A DNA stretch of 64,000 bases from Flavobacterium algicola (GCF_022399565.1 NZ_JAJTUT010000001.1:793326-857325); one strand, 5' to 3'. Counted from the first letter of the stretch, positions 9,264-19,962 are shown. A program made the numbers and translations. Notes: a model not told the origin generated them from the sequence alone.

Positions 9264-10659
9264 GGTGTGAATCTTTATTTGCTTCTCTTTCTCTAATATA
9301 ATTATCTCCAGTTCCTTTCAAAATTGTTTTTACCTCCGCTTGAGCAATCACAGGGAATGTTCTAGAATATAATAAAAACAAAACAAAGAAGAAACCTATT
9401 GTTCCAATGAAAATTCCAATATCAACAAACGTTGGAGAAAACATTGTCCAAGAAGATGGTAAATAATCTCTATGTAATGAAGTAACAATAATTACAAAAC
9501 GCTCAAACCACATTCCTATGTTTACAACAATTGAAATAATAAATGAGAACATAATACTTGTTCTTAACTTTTTTGACCACATGAATTGTGGAGAGAAAAC
9601 ATTACATGTCATCATTGACCAATAAGCCCACCAGTATGGTCCAGTAGCTCTGTTCAAGAAAGCGTATTGTTCGTATTCTACTCCTGAATACCAAGCTACG
9701 AATAACTCAGTTATATAAGCAACACCAACAATAGAACCTGTAATCATGATTACAATATTCATCAATTCGATATGTTGCAAAGTGATATAAGCCTCAAGAT
9801 TTGAAACTTTTCTCATAATGATAAGCAAAGTATTAACCATCGCAAATCCAGAGAATACCGCTCCAGCCACAAAGTAAGGAGGGAAAATTGTAGTATGCCA
9901 TCCTGGTATAACAGAAGTAGCAAAGTCCATCGATACAATTGTATGCACAGAAAGTACAAGAGGAGTTGCTAAACCAGCAAGAACTAAAGATACTTCTTCA
10001 AAACGTTGCCAATCTTTTGCTCTACCACTCCAACCAAAACTTAAGATTGAATATACTCTCTTATTAAAAGGTGTAATAGCTCTATCTCTTAACATTGCAA
10101 AATCAGGTAGTAAACCAGTCCACCAGAAAACTAACGATACTGATAAATACGTAGAAATTGCAAATACATCCCAAAGTAACGGAGAGTTAAAGTTTACCCA
10201 TAGAGAACCGAATTGATTCGGTATAGGAAGTACCCAATATGCTAACCATGGACGACCCATGTGTATGATTGGGAACAAACCTGCTTGAATAACCGAGAAA
10301 ATGGTCATTGCTTCTGCAGAACGGTTAATTGCCATTCTCCATCTTTGACGGAATAATAAAAGTACAGCTGAAATCAGAGTTCCCGCGTGACCAATACCAA
10401 CCCACCAAACGAAGTTAGTAATATCCCAAGCCCATCCAACGGTTTTATTCAAACCCCATGTTCCGATACCTGTAGATACGGTGTAAATAATACAACCTAA
10501 TCCCCAAAGGAAAGCTGTTAATGCGATTGTAAATACAATCCACCAATGTTTATTAGCTTTTCCCTCAACAGGAGCTGCTACATCAACCGTTACATCGTGA
10601 TAGCTTCTATCACCTATAACTAAAGGTTTCCTAATGCTTGATTCGTAGTGAGACGACAT
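9256..10659 (-). CDS. actC: Alternative complex III quinol-binding membrane subunit ActC (NrfD-like)
   Basis: Integral membrane subunit of the NrfD/PsrC type that oxidises menaquinol in ACIII. The 467-residue protein has about ten predicted membrane helices, including the NrfD-family segments WGIGHAGTLISAVLLL (after NFVWWV) and TIFPPYFVAGAVFSGFAMV. It contains no cofactor-binding cysteines, as expected. It lies directly downstream of actB, 37 bp away, and overlaps actD. Confidence 0.95.
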   Translation of the reverse strand: MSSHYESSIRKPLVIGDRSYHDVTVDVAAPVEGKANKHWWIVFTIALTAFLWGLGCIIYTVSTGIGTWGLNKTVGWAWDITNFVWWVGIGHAGTLISAVLLLFRQRWRMAINRSAEAMTIFSVIQAGLFPIIHMGRPWLAYWVLPIPNQFGSLWVNFNSPLLWDVFAISTYLSVSLVFWWTGLLPDFAMLRDRAITPFNKRVYSILSFGWSGRAKDWQRFEEVSLVLAGLATPLVLSVHTIVSMDFATSVIPGWHTTIFPPYFVAGAVFSGFAMVNTLLIIMRKVSNLEAYITLQHIELMNIVIMITGSIVGVAYITELFVAWYSGVEYEQYAFLNRATGPYWWAYWSMMTCNVFSPQFMWSKKLRTSIMFSFIISIVVNIGMWFERFVIIVTSLHRDYLPSSWTMFSPTFVDIGIFIGTIGFFFVLFLLYSRTFPVIAQAEVKTILKGTGDNYIREREANKDSHHE

Positions 10660-10696
10660 AATCCTTTATATGTTTCTAATTAATAATTGTTTTTTA

Positions 10697-13600
10697 CTAG
10701 GTATTTCTAACTTTAACGTGATAAATCACATTAGGTTTTGTTCCAACATGCTCCAATAAATGATACATTCTTTCGTCTTCAACCAATTTGGCTACTTGAC
10801 TTTCTTTATCATTAACATCCCCAAATACCATTGCACCAGAAGTACAAGCACTTGAACATGCAGTTTGGAATTCACCATCAACAATAGTTCTACCTTCTCT
10901 TTTTGCTTTTAAGATAGTCGATTGTGTCATTTGGATACACATCGAACATTTCTCCATAACACCACGAGAACGAACGTTCACATCTGGATTTAAAACCATA
11001 CGTCCTAAATCATCATTCATATGATAGTCAAACTCACTGTTTCCATTATATAAGAACCAGTTAAAACGACGAACTTTATAAGGACAGTTATTAGCACAGT
11101 AACGAGTACCAACACATCTATTATAAGCCATATGATTTTGACCTTGACGGCTATGCGAAGTTGCAGCAACAGGACAAACAGTCTCACAAGGAGCATGATT
11201 ACAGTGTTGACACATTACCGGTTGAAAAGCAACTTGAGGATTATCTCCTGCTTTTTCCATTTCATTAAAAGTTGATAATGAACTAGACAGACCAGCAATA
11301 TTCTCTTTTCTTTCGTTGTCTTCTTCAAAAGTTGATTCAGATGAATAATATCTGTCAATACGCAACCAGTGCATATCTCTACTTCTTCTAATTTCTGATT
11401 TACCTACGACTGGTACATTATTTTCAGCATGACATGCTATCACACAAGCACCACAACCAGTACAAGCATTTAAATCAATTGACAAATTAAAATGATGCCC
11501 AATAGAACGATCAAATGAATCCCATAAATCAACAGTAGTAGACTCTACTTCCTTGTGATCTAAAGAAACCATAGGAACTGGGTTCCATTCCTTAGCATCA
11601 GCAGTATTGAAAATTTCCAAAGTTGTTTCTTTGATAATATCTCCTCTACCCATTAAAGTTTTTTGACCTTGAACACAAGCAAACTCATGTTCTCCGCTAG
11701 CTTTTTCAAAACTAACAGACTGTACATCATTAAAACCTTTATATAATGTGTAAGCATTAACACCTACTTGCATTTCTTCTTTCAAAGCCGCTTTACGACC
11801 GTAACCCAAAGCCAAACCAATTGTACCAACAGCTTGTCCTGGCTGAACAATTACTGGTACGTTTTCTAATTTAACTCCGTCAGCAGTTGTAATTGTAGCA
11901 TAACTTCCATTAAGACCTCCATTAGCAACAATCTCATTAGATAATTCTAATGTTTTTGCATCTGCATTGGATACAGTTACATAATTATCCCAAGAAACTC
12001 TTGTAATTGGATCTGGAAACTCTTGCAACCATGGGTTAGCAGCTTGTTGACCATCACCTAAACCAGTTTTAGTATACAAAACTAATTCATAACCTTGACC
12101 CGCTTTTGATCTTGACAATGTTGCAGCAGCAGCACTATAATCAGCTGAACCTACCGAAGTAGATTGAACACCACCTACAAAAATACCATCGTGCAGTACT
12201 TTATTCCAATTAGCTCCAGCAGTAATACTTGAAGCTGTAGCTTTTACATAATCATAATAAGAACCAGCTTGACCATTTAATGACATCAAAACTTCTTGAA
12301 ATTGTTTTGTATCAAATAATGGACGGATAGTTGGTTGCGTTATACTGTAAGTACCATTTGTCAAACTTAAATCCCCCCAAGATTCTAAATAATGAGGAAC
12401 CGCAGCAGCGATAGTACTTACTAATGCTGTCTCATCTTCTTTCAATGAGAAAGCAACAGAAGTTTTAACTTTTTTAAGCCCATCAGCAAAAGATGCTGAA
12501 TCAGCTAAAGTATATATTGGATTAACTCCACTCATTATTAAAGTATGAACGCTACCTGCTTTCATATCATTTATTAATTGAGCAACTTTTTCGTTTGATC
12601 CTTTTCTTATTTGTCTAGCTCCTACAGTTGTAAAAGCTTGGCTAGCTAATGCACTGTTAATAGCCAAAACTAAAAGTTGTGCATTTTTATCTTGTATACC
12701 TGAAACCAAAACACCTTGAGATCCAGCCATTTTCAATTGCTTAGCAGCTTTAGTTACTTCATCTTTAACTTTAGCATCTAAAGTTACAGCTGCAGTACCA
12801 CCTACAATTACATTATAAATATGAACTAAAGCTTGCTTTTGAACCGCAGTAGTCATTGCCAATCGTTTATCAGCAGCAGCTCCAGATAATGTCATGTTTG
12901 ATTCCAATTGGAAGTGACGTGACATTTTTCCGTTTTTAGGAATTCTTCCTTGAGCGTATCCTGTATCGTATCCACCACCTTGCCAATCTCCTAGAAAGTC
13001 AGCACCAACAGAAACAATTAAAGAAGCTTTTGAAAAATCGTAATCAACTAATGCTCTGTTACCGTAAACTGCTTCATAAGCATCTAAAGCTTCAGATGAA
13101 GATACAGCATCATAAACCACATGCTTAGCATTTGGATTATTTGAAATAAATTCAGCAATTAATTTCTCTGTTGAAGGACTTGCCAAAGTATTCGTTAAAA
13201 CTACTACCTGACCACCTTTTGCTTTTGCATCAACAAGACTTGAATTAATTTTTGCAGTTACAGTAGACCAAGTTGCAGATTTACCGTCAACTTTTGGCTC
13301 CTTCAAACGCATGTTATCATATAAGGATAACACAGACGCATGAACTCTAGCATTTGCAGAAAATTTAGCTCCAACAATAGTATTGTTTTCTATTTTAATA
13401 GGACGCCCTTCACGTGTTTTAACAAGAAGATTTGCAAAATCAAAACCATCAAACATTGTTGTAGCATAATAATCAGCTACACCAGGAATGATTTGTTCTG
13501 GTTGTAATACATAAGGTATCGACTTGTGTACAGGACCTTCGCAAGCAACAAGCGTAGCTGCTGCAGTACTAAATCCAACGTACTTTAAAAAGTCACGACG

Positions 13601-13753
13601 TGATGTTGAAGACGAAGACAATGCTTCATTATTCCCTAGAAATTCATCAGTAGGAATAGCCTCAACAAATTCGTTATTTTTAAGCGCCTCAACAATAGAA
13701 CTATTTACGTCTAGTTCTTCAACACTTTTCCAGTATTTTTTGTTTGATGACAT
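10697..13753 (-). CDS. actB: Alternative complex III iron-sulfur subunit ActB (molybdopterin-oxidoreductase-like fusion)
   Basis: Large periplasmic subunit of ACIII. The 1018 residues fuse a molybdopterin-oxidoreductase-like region (about 60-740), which in this family lacks the cofactor, to a ferredoxin-like region (about 760-990). The twin-arginine motif SRRDFLKYVGF near residue 52 indicates Tat export. Fe-S motifs are CTGCGACVIACH, CQHCNHAPCETVCP, CANNCP, CSMC and CSSAC, consistent with three [4Fe-4S] and one [3Fe-4S] cluster. It follows actA and precedes actC. Confidence 0.95.
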   Translation of the reverse strand: MSSNKKYWKSVEELDVNSSIVEALKNNEFVEAIPTDEFLGNNEALSSSSTSRRDFLKYVGFSTAAATLVACEGPVHKSIPYVLQPEQIIPGVADYYATTMFDGFDFANLLVKTREGRPIKIENNTIVGAKFSANARVHASVLSLYDNMRLKEPKVDGKSATWSTVTAKINSSLVDAKAKGGQVVVLTNTLASPSTEKLIAEFISNNPNAKHVVYDAVSSSEALDAYEAVYGNRALVDYDFSKASLIVSVGADFLGDWQGGGYDTGYAQGRIPKNGKMSRHFQLESNMTLSGAAADKRLAMTTAVQKQALVHIYNVIVGGTAAVTLDAKVKDEVTKAAKQLKMAGSQGVLVSGIQDKNAQLLVLAINSALASQAFTTVGARQIRKGSNEKVAQLINDMKAGSVHTLIMSGVNPIYTLADSASFADGLKKVKTSVAFSLKEDETALVSTIAAAVPHYLESWGDLSLTNGTYSITQPTIRPLFDTKQFQEVLMSLNGQAGSYYDYVKATASSITAGANWNKVLHDGIFVGGVQSTSVGSADYSAAAATLSRSKAGQGYELVLYTKTGLGDGQQAANPWLQEFPDPITRVSWDNYVTVSNADAKTLELSNEIVANGGLNGSYATITTADGVKLENVPVIVQPGQAVGTIGLALGYGRKAALKEEMQVGVNAYTLYKGFNDVQSVSFEKASGEHEFACVQGQKTLMGRGDIIKETTLEIFNTADAKEWNPVPMVSLDHKEVESTTVDLWDSFDRSIGHHFNLSIDLNACTGCGACVIACHAENNVPVVGKSEIRRSRDMHWLRIDRYYSSESTFEEDNERKENIAGLSSSLSTFNEMEKAGDNPQVAFQPVMCQHCNHAPCETVCPVAATSHSRQGQNHMAYNRCVGTRYCANNCPYKVRRFNWFLYNGNSEFDYHMNDDLGRMVLNPDVNVRSRGVMEKCSMCIQMTQSTILKAKREGRTIVDGEFQTACSSACTSGAMVFGDVNDKESQVAKLVEDERMYHLLEHVGTKPNVIYHVKVRNT

Positions 13754-13837
13754 TTTATATAAATATTAGAATCTTAATTATTATTTTATTTAATCGGCAA
13801 TTTGATAGTTGGTCATTTTATTTACCAGTTCACAAAT

Positions 13838-15157
13838 CTAGTAGTGACATTTACCACATTCTAAACCTCCCATTTGAGCAGCAGTCAATTTATCGACTCC
13901 GTACTTCTTAGAAAGTTCCTCATGAATTTTAGTGTAATACTCATTACCTTCCATTTTAACATCGGTTTTTCTGTGACAGTTAATACACCAACCCATTGTT
14001 AGAGGAGCAAATTGCTTTTGAATTTCATAAGTCTCAACAGGACCGTGACAAGTTTGACATTCAATACCAGCAACAGTTACGTGTTGTGAGTGATTAAAGT
14101 AAACAAAATCAGGTAAGTTATGAATACGAACCCATTTTACTGGTTGTGATTTACCAGTATACGACTGAGTAGTTTTATCCCAACCCACTGCTGTATATAA
14201 TTTTTGTATCTGCTCATCGTAGAAAGCTTTACTGTACTCAGGAGTCGCAGTAGTTTCTGCAACTTCAGAAATATTCTTATGACAGTTCATACAAACATTC
14301 AAAGAAGGAATACCTGCATTTTTACTTACTCTAGCTGATGAGTGACAATATTTACAGTTTATCTCATTATCACCAGCGTGAATTTTATGAGAATAATGAA
14401 TTGGCTGAATTGGAGCGTAATCTTGATCTACACCTACTTGCATTAAGAAGCCATATACAAAATAACCACTAGCCAATAATAGGAAGATAGCTGTAACTAA
14501 AACCAAAAATTGATTTTTTACAAATGCTTTCCATATAGGAGTTGATTTTTCTTTTTCCGCTACAACGATTCCATTTGCACTTGCTACCTTAGTCAGTACT
14601 TTATTAACTAAAAGCAACATTACAACTAACATAGCCATCACAAGCGCAAGCACTCCCAAAACTACATTATTTGAAATTCCACCTTGATCAGCAACTGGTC
14701 CGCCAGGAACAGCACCAACTGCAGCAGGAGCTTCTGCTTTTACTTCAGAAGTGTAAGCAATAATATTATCGATATCTCCCTCTGATAATTGAGGAAAAGA
14801 AGTCATCACCGCTTTGTTGTTTTCTTCATACACCTTTACGGCAGCTGCATCTCCTGATTTTATCATCTCAGAACTGTTGTGAATCCACTTATACAACCAA
14901 GCCTTGTCATGCTTTTCAGCAACACCCCTAAGAGCTGGTCCAGTTGATTTAGCATCCAGTTTATGACATGCCGCACAGTTTGAGTTAAAAAGTTCTTTTC
15001 CTTTTACAGGATCGGCACCTTGCGAGGCCGCAGGAGCTTCAGTTGCATCTGCAGGAGCAGCGTCTTGAGCAAAGGAAGTTAAGGAAAAAGCTAGCGATAA
15101 AGCAAAGCTTAAAAATAATTTCCTTGAGATCGAATTATGGTTACCCACCTTTTTCAT
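13838..15157 (-). CDS. actA: Alternative complex III multihaem cytochrome c ActA
   Basis: First gene of the ACIII operon. A signal peptide (LFLSFALSLAFSLTSFAQ) precedes a monohaem cytochrome c domain (CAACH, about residue 60), then an Ala/Gly-rich linker, two membrane helices (about 160-185 and 210-235), and a five-haem domain with CKYCH, CMNCH, CQTCH, CINCH and CGKCH; the last ends two residues before the C terminus. That makes six CxxCH sites in 439 residues. The monohaem-plus-pentahaem fusion is the usual Bacteroidota form. Confidence 0.95.
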   Translation of the reverse strand: MKKVGNHNSISRKLFLSFALSLAFSLTSFAQDAAPADATEAPAASQGADPVKGKELFNSNCAACHKLDAKSTGPALRGVAEKHDKAWLYKWIHNSSEMIKSGDAAAVKVYEENNKAVMTSFPQLSEGDIDNIIAYTSEVKAEAPAAVGAVPGGPVADQGGISNNVVLGVLALVMAMLVVMLLLVNKVLTKVASANGIVVAEKEKSTPIWKAFVKNQFLVLVTAIFLLLASGYFVYGFLMQVGVDQDYAPIQPIHYSHKIHAGDNEINCKYCHSSARVSKNAGIPSLNVCMNCHKNISEVAETTATPEYSKAFYDEQIQKLYTAVGWDKTTQSYTGKSQPVKWVRIHNLPDFVYFNHSQHVTVAGIECQTCHGPVETYEIQKQFAPLTMGWCINCHRKTDVKMEGNEYYTKIHEELSKKYGVDKLTAAQMGGLECGKCHY

Positions 15158-15244
15158 ATTATATAATGATTATCTACTAAAAATTGGCATAGTTTTTAAT
15201 ACATAAACTGTATCAAAAAGCTACCCCTTTATTATAAATCTCGA

Positions 15245-15274
15245 CAAAAATACGACTTATGAACTATTCACAAA
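15245..15274 (-). promoter_or_regulatory. Promoter of the actA-coxA respiratory operon
   Basis: Read on the minus strand, TTTG (15274-15271) is followed after 18 bases by TATTTTTG (15252-15245), an exact match to the Bacteroidota -7 box TAnnTTTG with a -33 TTTG. Transcription would start near 15238, leaving a leader of about 80 bases before the actA ATG. Confidence 0.7.
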
Positions 15275-15349
15275 AACCTAAAATAGCCTTATTTCCAATT
15301 TATATTTATTCTAAATAATATTTCACTTTCACATTAAGGCATTAAGTCT

Positions 15350-15357
15350 TACTTTTG
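15350..15357 (+). promoter_or_regulatory. -7 promoter box of the SPOR-protein gene
   Basis: TACTTTTG matches TAnnTTTG exactly. It lies 18 bases before the ATG at 15376, which implies a very short leader and argues against using the TTG at 15355 as start codon. Confidence 0.65.
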
Positions 15358-15375
15358 CTTAAAAATCATCCTATT

Positions 15376-15765
15376 ATGAGAATTTTAACATTTAAAAACA
15401 GCCTAACAGCCAGCTTTTTACTCTGTTTAACAACTACAATCACAACTGCACAACAATCAAATACTACTCTTAAACAAGACAGCAAATTTGAACAACTACT
15501 AACTGAAAAAAGAAAGATCAATAGTTTGAAGGATGTAAACGAACGTTATAAGATACAAGTTTACACAGGAAATAGTGAGGGCGCAAAAAAAGCACTTTAC
15601 GATTGCAAACAAGAATACAAAGAGCTTGACGGAACAATGGTTTTCTTTACACCTAACTATAAGGTATGGATTGGAAATTTTAGAACAAGACTAGAAGCAG
15701 TACGTTGTAGTATGGAAATCAAAAAGAAGTATCCTAATATGTTAATTATAAAGCCACAGACCTAA
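15376..15765 (+). CDS. Exported SPOR-domain protein
   Basis: An exported 129-residue protein: the start MRILTFKNSLTASFLLCL leads into a signal peptide ending near TTAQ, then a short linker, then a C-terminal SPOR-like fold (YKIQVYTGNSEGAKKAL, MVFFTPNYKVWIGNFRTRLEAVRC). SPOR domains bind denuded peptidoglycan glycan strands, so a periplasmic, septum-associated role is likely. I chose ATG 15376 because the upstream TTG at 15355 overlaps the -7 promoter box. Confidence 0.8.
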   Translation: MRILTFKNSLTASFLLCLTTTITTAQQSNTTLKQDSKFEQLLTEKRKINSLKDVNERYKIQVYTGNSEGAKKALYDCKQEYKELDGTMVFFTPNYKVWIGNFRTRLEAVRCSMEIKKKYPNMLIIKPQT

Positions 15766-15822
15766 AATTGATAATTTTACCGTCATCAAAATTTAAATTC
15801 TACCCTACAATTTAGAAATAAT

Positions 15823-15867
15823 AGACACAAGCCCATTACTTAGGAATGACGTTTGTGTCTTTTTTCA
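15823..15867 (+). terminator. Terminator of the SPOR-protein gene
   Basis: AGACACAA (15823-15830) pairs with TTGTGTCT (15853-15860), and the stem is followed by a run of T. It lies 58 bases beyond the stop at 15765. Confidence 0.7.
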
Positions 15868-16524
15868 TTTTACCAATTACTTCCAAAAGTAGTAGACAAA
15901 ATTAGTTGGAAAAGGTGGTAACAAATTAAAACCTATAATTTAAAGTAGTAATAGATATAACCTTCAATTTTTACTAAGAACTCCTTAATTGAAATTTAAC
16001 AATTATTAGCTGCAATCAGATGTTAGGAATAAAAAGATTTGAACATTAGAATTAACACATAACGTTATTATATTCTTAAAATAATTTGCTCAAACACTTT
16101 CTAATTAAAAGTAAAAAATAAGATGATTTCAATTAAGCAACATTTTTGAAATAGCTACTACATTTCACACTCCAATTCTGCATTCATCTTTGGTGTATTT
16201 ATAAAATTAAAATGATTATACCTTTATTATTAAAATAGCATTGGCCAGCAAGAGAAATTACGAATAGTTCTCTCATAATATAAGCATATACATTTTTACA
16301 AACATATTAATGTACTACTACTTGGAGATACATGGGTTGTTAAATAATAAGTCATTATAAGATCGAATACAGTATTGAATTTCTTCAAACACATCTAATA
16401 ACAGAGATGTAGATTACTTTATTTAAACGTGCCCAGTAATTTCAATTAAATAGCTTAGAAGTATAGGTAATAATGTAGCGAGAAAAACTAATTTTGCTTC
16501 TAAATAATGATTTAAAAATAAATA
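15868..16524. other. Gene-free A/T-rich interval
   Basis: About 650 bases with no convincing reading frame, RNA gene or strong hairpin on either strand. It separates the SPOR gene terminator from the broken MFS gene. It may contain the promoter of the MFS gene, but I could not place one confidently. Confidence 0.6.
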
Positions 16525-17693
16525 ATGAAAAGAAGTCTTCTACCACTAACGCTAGGTGGATTAACAATCGGAATTACCGAGTTTGTAATGATGGGATTAT
16601 TACCAGATATTGCAAGTGATTTAAATATTAGCATACCAATCGCAGGCTATTTAATCTCTGCATATGCACTTGGAGTTGTAATTGGTGCACCGCTATTGGT
16701 GATCATAACTAGAAATTTACCACCCAAAAAAACATTATTAATTCTTGCTGCTTTACTAGCTATTTTTAATTCACTATCAATAATAGCTCCTAATTATAAT
16801 ATCTTATTTCTATCTCGATTTCTTTCTGGTCTGCCACATGGAGCTTTTTTTGGAGTAGGTGCCGTAGTAGCAAGTAAACTCGCAGATAAAGGTAAGGAGG
16901 CCCAAGCAATTTCGGTGATGTTTCTCGGACTTACAATTGCAAATGTAGTTGGAGTACCTATAGGTACCTATATAGGACATCATTTAAATTGGCGGTACAC
17001 CTTTATAATAGTTGGTGTAATTGGAGTGATTACATTTCTTTCTATTAAATTATGGATGCCAGAAATCGAAGCCAAGAAAGAGGATAATATCAAAGGTCAG
17101 TTGCAATTTTTCAAGAAGGGTGAATCGTGGCTGGTTATATTGATTACAGCAATTGGCTCTGGAGGATTTTTTGCTGGATTAGTTATATAGCCCCTCTATT
17201 AACTGAAATTTCAGGGTTTGCAGAATCTGACGTACCATTTATTCTTATATTAGCGGGATTAGGTATGGTAATAGGAAACGTAGTAGGTGGGAAATTAGCA
17301 GACAAATTCTCCCCTGAAAAGACGACAATTTATCTACTCCTTACAATGGCATTAGATTTAAGTTTGGTATTTTTTCTATCAACGAGTACCTATATCAGCC
17401 TCCTTCTTGTTTTCACAACAGGTTGTTTGGCTTTTGCTATAATAGCTCCTATACAAATGTTGATGATTAAAACCGCGGTCGGTGCAGAAATGATAGCGTC
17501 TGCTACAATACAAGCAGCTTTTAATGTCGGAAATGCACTTGGTGCATTTTTAGGAGGCTTACCCTTATTAGCAGGATTAAATTATGCTTCACCAAATTTA
17601 GTAGGTGTTGCAATGGCTCTAGTAGGTGTAATTTTTACTCTTCTCTTTATACAGAAAAAAAGAAATTTAAAAAGAATGGCATCAGTAATCTAA
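16525..17693 (+). pseudogene. Frameshifted MFS exporter (AraJ/sugar-efflux type)
   Basis: Two overlapping frames encode one 12-helix major facilitator of about 389 residues. The first (16525-17190) covers helices 1-6 and part of 7, with the AraJ-like start LPLTLGGLTIGITEFVMMGLLPDIA. It ends prematurely at GFFAGLVI. The second frame continues as WISYIAPLLTEISGF to 17693. Inserting one T near 17175 (GCTGG to GCTTGG) restores GFFAWISYIAPLL in a single frame. The rest is intact with no other stop, so this is either a very recent inactivation or a sequencing error. The closest known relatives export sugars or drugs; the substrate is unknown. Confidence 0.85.
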
Positions 17694-17710
17694 GAATAAA
17701 CGCTATAAAA

Positions 17711-18082
17711 TTATTTACCAAATGGAGATTTATCTTGACGCACATTGGTGACGAAATATCTAGTATCACCCCACCAGAAAAAAGTTCGATATCTTTCGAT
17801 GTAATCAATCTTAACAAACTGACCTTGAAAATCTTTCAGCTTTTGAATGGCAACAGGATCGTTATCTAAGATGGAGAACTCAAAAATCTGAGCACCGGAT
17901 ATACCTTGACTTATCTCACCTTCCCACGTCTTGACTACATATCCTTTATGACTTATTTTAATTAATTCACCAGAACGGACTCCCTCACTATAAGGTACAT
18001 AGTATATAAAGGTAAAATAACTTCCTATGAAAATAATCAAAGCAAGCAAGACTAGGATTACTATTTTTTTTACTCCATTCAT
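17711..18082 (-). CDS. Small membrane-anchored protein of unknown function
   Basis: A 123-residue protein with one N-terminal membrane helix (IVILVLLALIIFIGSYFTFIYY) followed by a soluble beta-rich domain (YSEGVRSGELIKISHKGYVVKTWEGE, RYRTFFWWGDTRYFVTNV). Relatives in Flavobacteriaceae are sometimes named 6-phosphogluconate dehydrogenase, which nothing in this sequence supports. I start at ATG 18082 (MNGVKK) because the longer frame from 18115 adds only polar residues before the helix. It is convergent with the broken MFS gene. Confidence 0.75.
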   Translation of the reverse strand: MNGVKKIVILVLLALIIFIGSYFTFIYYVPYSEGVRSGELIKISHKGYVVKTWEGEISQGISGAQIFEFSILDNDPVAIQKLKDFQGQFVKIDYIERYRTFFWWGDTRYFVTNVRQDKSPFGK

Positions 18083-18354
18083 AATTACCAATTTATATTT
18101 TATTTCAATTATCAAGTATAATTACTAGATAACTTTATCATTTACATTTAGACTTGAACAAATATATAAAGTTCGTACTCAATTAATACAATTTACCAAA
18201 AGAGAATTAAGCTTAAATTAAAACCTTGTACAAGCAATAATAGTGAGGAATAATATTAAAATTTACCCTAATTTTATTATTCGCACAAGCAAAAAAATAT
18301 AATCATATAAACTAATATAATTATATCTCACAAAAATTATTGACGTCAAGACAC

Positions 18355-18388
18355 AAAAAAACCGCCTTTCTTGCAAAAGGCGGTTTTT
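18355..18388 (-). terminator. Terminator of rng
   Basis: ACCGCCTTT pairs with AAAGGCGGT around a CTTGCA loop, with A/T tracts on both sides. It lies immediately beyond the rng stop at 18391 and gives a U tract on the minus strand. Confidence 0.9.
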
Positions 18389-18390
18389 GT

Positions 18391-19935
18391 TTATTCGTTT
18401 ATAGCATTTCCATTAGTGTCATAGAAATGATATTCTAGGTACGTGTAAGCGTCACGTGGTATGATTTTTACCCATTTCTTATGTTCAAAAAACCATTTCG
18501 AACGTAATGATGGAAAACCTTTACTGAGGTATGCAGCCACAAATGGATGTGCATTAAGCACAACATTTTTGTGGATTTTTAATACTCTGTCTAGATCAGA
18601 CTTTATACGATCAATAATTAATATTGGTGCTTCAATTTCACCATTAACATCATTAGGATCTTCTTCTCTAGTTTTAATATTTACTTCTGGTCTTACCCTT
18701 TGTCTTGTAATCTGGACTAATCCAAATTTACTAGGAGGTAAAATCTTATGCTTTGCTTTGTCATCATTCATTTCCTCTCTAAGGAAATCGAATAAGATTT
18801 TGCGATTCTCAGGATTTGACATGTCGATAAAGTCAATCACGATAATTCCACCCATGTCACGCAGACGTAATTGTCTAGCGATTTCGCCGGCGGCTATCAT
18901 GTTTACTTCCATTGCGGTATCTTCTTGGTTGGTAGCTTTATTAGAACGGTTTCCACTATTGACGTCTATAACGTGCAATGCTTCAGTGTGCTCTATAATA
19001 AGATAAGCTCCTTTACTCATGGAAACAGTTTTCCCAAAGGATGTTTTGATTTGTCTCTCTACGTTGTATTTCTCAAAAATCGGTGTGTCTTTTGATTGAT
19101 AAAATTTAACAATAGATTGTTTTGAAGGCGCAATTTCTTGCAAGTAATCTTTTGTTTGGTTGTACAACTCTTCGTCATCTATCTGAATGCTACTAAAAGT
19201 ATCATTGAACACATCTCTTAATATAGAAGAAGCTCTATTGAGCTCTCCTAATACCTTGGATGGATGATGAGCAGTTGGTAATTTCTTACACATTGCAGTC
19301 CATCTGTCTAACAGGTTCTGCAAGTCTTTTTCTAATTCGGCTGTATTTTTGCCTTCGGCTACTGTACGAACAATAACACCAAATCCTTTTGGTTTGATTG
19401 ATTGAACAAGCTTTTTCAAACGGTCCTTTTCTTTTTTATTTTCTATCTTTTGAGAAATAGAAACACGATCAGAAAAAGGAACTAAAACAATAAATCTACC
19501 CGCCAGAGATAGCTCAGCGCTAATCCTTGGTCCTTTGGTAGATATAGGTTCTTTGACAACTTGTACTAAAATAGATTGATTGGAGTTGATTACAGTTGTA
19601 ATCGAACCATCTTTCTCTATCTCTTTTTCAAACTGAAAGTTTTTTAGGGAGAAATCTTTTATTTTACCTGCGCTTACAAGTTTTATGAATTTCAATTGAG
19701 AAGATAAATTAGGACCCAAATCGTGATAATGTAAAAAGGCATCTTTTTCAAAGCCTACATTTACAAAAGCAGCATTAAGTCCAGCAACTGGTTTCCTGAT
19801 TTTGGCGATAAAAATATCACCAACCTGGAAGTTACTTTTTTCTTCTTCTTTATGTAATTCAATTAGTTTTCCATCTTTTAATAAGGCAAAATCTACGAAA
19901 TCAGAACTAGATCTAATGATTAATTCTTTATTCAT
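18391..19935 (-). CDS. rng: Ribonuclease G / Rne-Rng family endoribonuclease
   Basis: Single-strand-specific endoribonuclease acting in rRNA maturation and mRNA decay. The 514 residues contain an N-terminal S1-like domain (VGDIFIAKIRKPVAGLNAAFVNVG, about 37-60), the RNase E/G core with Mg-binding aspartates in VIDVNSG and IVIDFIDM, and the C-terminal region typical of RNase G. There is no long degradosome scaffold tail, so RNase G is the better name than RNase E. It is transcribed after HU and the 30-residue basic peptide, but a hairpin and 266 bases separate it from them. Confidence 0.93.
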   Translation of the reverse strand: MNKELIIRSSSDFVDFALLKDGKLIELHKEEEKSNFQVGDIFIAKIRKPVAGLNAAFVNVGFEKDAFLHYHDLGPNLSSQLKFIKLVSAGKIKDFSLKNFQFEKEIEKDGSITTVINSNQSILVQVVKEPISTKGPRISAELSLAGRFIVLVPFSDRVSISQKIENKKEKDRLKKLVQSIKPKGFGVIVRTVAEGKNTAELEKDLQNLLDRWTAMCKKLPTAHHPSKVLGELNRASSILRDVFNDTFSSIQIDDEELYNQTKDYLQEIAPSKQSIVKFYQSKDTPIFEKYNVERQIKTSFGKTVSMSKGAYLIIEHTEALHVIDVNSGNRSNKATNQEDTAMEVNMIAAGEIARQLRLRDMGGIIVIDFIDMSNPENRKILFDFLREEMNDDKAKHKILPPSKFGLVQITRQRVRPEVNIKTREEDPNDVNGEIEAPILIIDRIKSDLDRVLKIHKNVVLNAHPFVAAYLSKGFPSLRSKWFFEHKKWVKIIPRDAYTYLEYHFYDTNGNAINE

Positions 19936-19962
19936 TTGTAAATTTTTATCCAGACTTTTTGA

